A stretch of DNA of 64,000 nucleotides from Paraburkholderia sprentiae WSM5005 (lineage in GTDB: Bacteria > Pseudomonadota > Gammaproteobacteria > Burkholderiales > Burkholderiaceae): NCBI RefSeq assembly GCF_001865575.2, contig NZ_CP017562.2, positions 434,001 to 498,000 of the forward strand. Reading direction: 5' to 3'. Both the position numbers and the translations under genes were made by a program. This document shows positions 62,330 through 64,000 of this stretch, piece by piece. Below the pieces are notes generated by a model that was not told the origin of the DNA, searched no databases, and worked only from the letters and a program-made list of their open reading frames with translations. Every line of letters begins with the position of its first letter. The stretch's first letter is position 1.

Positions 62330-62731
62330 TTGAAATCACTCGTTGCTTTGCTGGCCGCAGCCGTTCTGTCCTCGACCGCAATGGCTGCGGCGCCGACCAC
62401 GGAGAAGCTGCCGTCCGGCGTCATCGTCCAACATCTAACGCAAGGCACGGGCCCGCAACCGTCCGCGACGGACGTGGTAAAGGTCAACTATCGCGGCACG
62501 CTGCCCAACGGCACCGAATTCGATAGCTCGGCCAAGCATGGCGGCCCGGCCTCGTTCCCGCTCAATCGCGTGATTCCGTGCTGGACGCAAGGCGTGCAGA
62601 CCATGAAAGTCGGCGGCAAGGCGCGACTCACGTGCCCGGCGGCGACCGCATACGGCGATCGCGGCGTCGGCCCGATTCCGCCGAATACCGATCTGACCTT
62701 CGAAGTCGAATTGGTCGACATCGTCAAGTAA
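62330..62731 (+). CDS. FKBP-type peptidyl-prolyl cis-trans isomerase, periplasmic
   Basis: This 133-residue protein starts at TTG 62330, six bases after GGAGA, with a signal peptide ending about AMA|AAPTT. The FKBP domain shows [60 protein letters not shown] and [20 protein letters not shown], ending FEVELVDI. It speeds proline isomerisation during folding in the periplasm. Two cysteines (CW and CP) could form a disulfide. It is divergent from the Lhr gene. Confidence 0.95.
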   Translation: MKSLVALLAAAVLSSTAMAAAPTTEKLPSGVIVQHLTQGTGPQPSATDVVKVNYRGTLPNGTEFDSSAKHGGPASFPLNRVIPCWTQGVQTMKVGGKARLTCPAATAYGDRGVGPIPPNTDLTFEVELVDIVK

Positions 62732-62768
62732 AAGCGCACGAGCGGTGCTAAAAATGCACTGAGACCCG

Positions 62769-62802
62769 AACCTCGCCGCGCCGATCGCAGCGAGGTTTTT
62801 TT
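62769..62802 (+). terminator. Intrinsic terminator after the FKBP gene
   Basis: AACCTCGC and GCGAGGTT pair around a GC-rich loop, followed by seven T residues and A. Confidence 0.88.
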
Positions 62803-62835
62803 ATGGGCGCCGCACGGCGCGCAAGGGGATTCACC

Positions 62836-63297
62836 ATGAAACGCGAGAAAAGCGCCGTGCCGGTCGCGAGCATTGGTTTTACCGGCAAGAGCGCCCAGAG
62901 GTTCTTCGGCTTGTTGAAGGACGCCCATGTGCGCACGGTGCTCGACGTTCGCCTCAACAACACGTCGCAACTCGCGGGCTTTGCGAAAAAGCAGGATTTG
63001 CCTTTCTTTCTCGAGCAGTTGTGCAATGCGGCGTACGTGGAAATACCGGAGCTGGCTCCGGAGCCGGAACTGCTCAGACGCTACCAGAGCAAGCAATTGA
63101 ACTGGGAGAACTTTCGCGAGGAATATTTCGACCTCGTCGCGCGCCGCCGCGTGGAAAGCAATCTGGATATCGCGCAATTCGAATCGGCGTGCCTGCTTTG
63201 CAGTGAACATTTACCACATCGTTGTCACCGGACCTTCGCGCTCGAGTATCTCAACCAGCACTGGAATAGCCGTCTGTCCGTGACACATTTGACCTGA
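62836..63297 (+). CDS. DUF488 family protein
   Basis: This 153-residue protein (ATG 62836 after AAGGGGAT) has the DUF488 pattern: VASIGFTGKSAQRFFGLLKD, VRTVLDVRLNNTSQLAGFAK, LPFFLEQL, YVEIPELAPEPELLRRYQ, a Cys-rich CLLCSEHLPHRCHRTFALEY near the C-terminus. The CxxC and CH arrangement of this family probably binds metal or makes a catalytic nucleophile, though function is unknown. It follows the FKBP gene, separated by a terminator. Confidence 0.88.
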   Translation: MKREKSAVPVASIGFTGKSAQRFFGLLKDAHVRTVLDVRLNNTSQLAGFAKKQDLPFFLEQLCNAAYVEIPELAPEPELLRRYQSKQLNWENFREEYFDLVARRRVESNLDIAQFESACLLCSEHLPHRCHRTFALEYLNQHWNSRLSVTHLT

Positions 63298-63571
63298 GCG
63301 GCGCCGGTCAGTCCCGGCTACGTTTTTCCGCGTCATCGCCTGGCGGCTTGCCGTACCGACGGGTAGAACCGGGCCGGCCCCCCTGCGTTTCCTTCAGTAG
63401 CCCGAATAGAAGCGTGGCGCGAACGTCGAAAAACGCGTCCAGGACGCATGTTTTTTTCAAGGCGCGAGAAGCTTGCTCGTCTACCATCTACTTACACGTG
63501 GCTCCTGTATTCGTCTTGCCCTATCGCGGGCCACAAACCGGCCGTGATTACGCGCGCCAGGAGCGCCTGTC
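63298..63571. other. Spacer between DUF488 and DUF6765-like genes
   Basis: About 270 bp. Open frames here lack ribosome-binding sites and domains, and no repeat or terminator was found. Confidence 0.5.
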
Positions 63572-64000
63572 ATGAACATCGACTTCCATTACGGCGTGGT
63601 CTACATCGCCGCGCGTGTCGGCGGCATGACAGCCCGCGATGCGCAAACTGTCGCGCATGCCTGCCAATACGTCGACGACGCTACGACGAGCGGGATACTA
63701 CGGTTCAAAGGCGGCGAGACATTCGAACGATTCGCGACCGCGCACAAGTTATTCGATTACGCCAATGCGGAAAACGACCAGAATCGGCTCGTGTGGACGC
63801 CGTTTCATTTTCTGCCGGCTGGCGTTGGAGTAAGTCTGGAGGAAAAGGCGGTTTGCCGGCCCGATAGTGAAGTCGCGCGTGAAGTCGCTCGGCGTGCGAT
63901 CCGGCAGCGCGATTCGGCAACCGCGTTGCATAGGCTCGGCGTGACGCTTCATACGAATGTCGATACCTGGGCACACCAGGGATTCGCGGGCATCGAAAGC
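63572..64000 (+). CDS. DUF6765-like protein (3' end beyond the window)
   Basis: The first 143 codons are present and the frame is open at the window end. It starts at ATG 63572 after CAGGAGCG and begins MNIDFHYGVVYIAARVGGMT, with QTVAHACQYVDDATTSGILR, FERFATAHKLFDYANAEN, TPFHFLPAG and TNVDTWAHQGFAGIES. Conserved FHYG, AHACQYVDD and DTWAHQGF residues are His/Asp-rich and recall a metal-dependent hydrolase scaffold. The match to the DUF6765 family is from memory and the function is unknown. Confidence 0.65.
   Translation, partial: MNIDFHYGVVYIAARVGGMTARDAQTVAHACQYVDDATTSGILRFKGGETFERFATAHKLFDYANAENDQNRLVWTPFHFLPAGVGVSLEEKAVCRPDSEVAREVARRAIRQRDSATALHRLGVTLHTNVDTWAHQGFAGIES

Overview
The window is high-GC chromosomal DNA of a Burkholderia/Paraburkholderia-type betaproteobacterium. 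Supporting signs are a Burkholderiales trimeric porin, a polyhydroxybutyrate phasin, the DUF2844/DUF3443 pair, DUF1840, an HU protein with a lysine/alanine tail, two MocR regulators and many GTG/TTG starts behind good Shine-Dalgarno sites. Coding is dense. Exceptions are a low-GC patch around 26.8-28.0 kb, a decayed stretch at 34.16-34.46 kb and about 1 kb of non-coding DNA before 56.4 kb.

Layout. 0-4.2 kb: the start of an aminotransferase gene, divergent from a MocR regulator; a LysE exporter divergent from an orphan amino-acid-binding protein; a small secreted cysteine-rich protein. 4.2-11.4 kb: an anion/stress block with two paralogous ClC-CBS proteins, a MarR regulator, an HPP-CBS membrane protein, DUF1840, a secreted small protein, a universal stress protein and a 45-codon gene. 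11.4-18.1 kb: a TonB siderophore receptor behind a Fur box, a DUF4410 lipoprotein, a phasin and the DUF2844/DUF3443 pair. 18.1-26.5 kb: a zinc peptidase divergent from a three-gene transglutaminase / circularly permuted ATP-grasp / alpha-E operon (cluster A). 26.5-28 kb: a group II intron 5' remnant placed just after a terminator, then atypical small genes. 28-34 kb: LysR, a membrane protein, a META-DUF4377 lipoprotein, a YCII-like protein divergent from a GlxA-type regulator, and a tannase-family lipoprotein. 34.2-39.6 kb: TonB/ExbB gene remnants, two tandem MarR paralogues and an EmrAB-NodT tripartite efflux operon, all three transcription units carrying the same 12-bp operator. 39.7-43.1 kb: PanE-like reductase, membrane protein, AhpD-like protein and a second MocR. 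43.5 kb: HU. 44.4-48.7 kb: cluster B, the second ATP-grasp / alpha-E / transglutaminase set, followed by the proteasome-like protease Anbu. 48.8-55.4 kb: porin, BrkB/YihY with an ElaB-like tail, YbaK, a structured RNA leader before a hypothetical gene, YSC84 lipoprotein and a berberine-bridge-type oxidoreductase. 56.4-58.6 kb: a giant Gly/His/Asp repeat protein. 58.8-64 kb: PdeM and Lhr-type helicase (no ligase beside them), FKBP, DUF488 and the start of a DUF6765-like gene.

How the genes fit together. Clusters A and B look like two versions of one predicted peptide-tagging or peptide-making system, with ATP-grasp ligation, alpha-E partner and transglutaminase-fold peptidase; only B carries Anbu. 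The twin MarR genes and the efflux pump form a visible regulon. The ClC/HPP/USP block probably serves anion and pH stress. No prophage, CRISPR array, tRNA or rRNA gene was seen.
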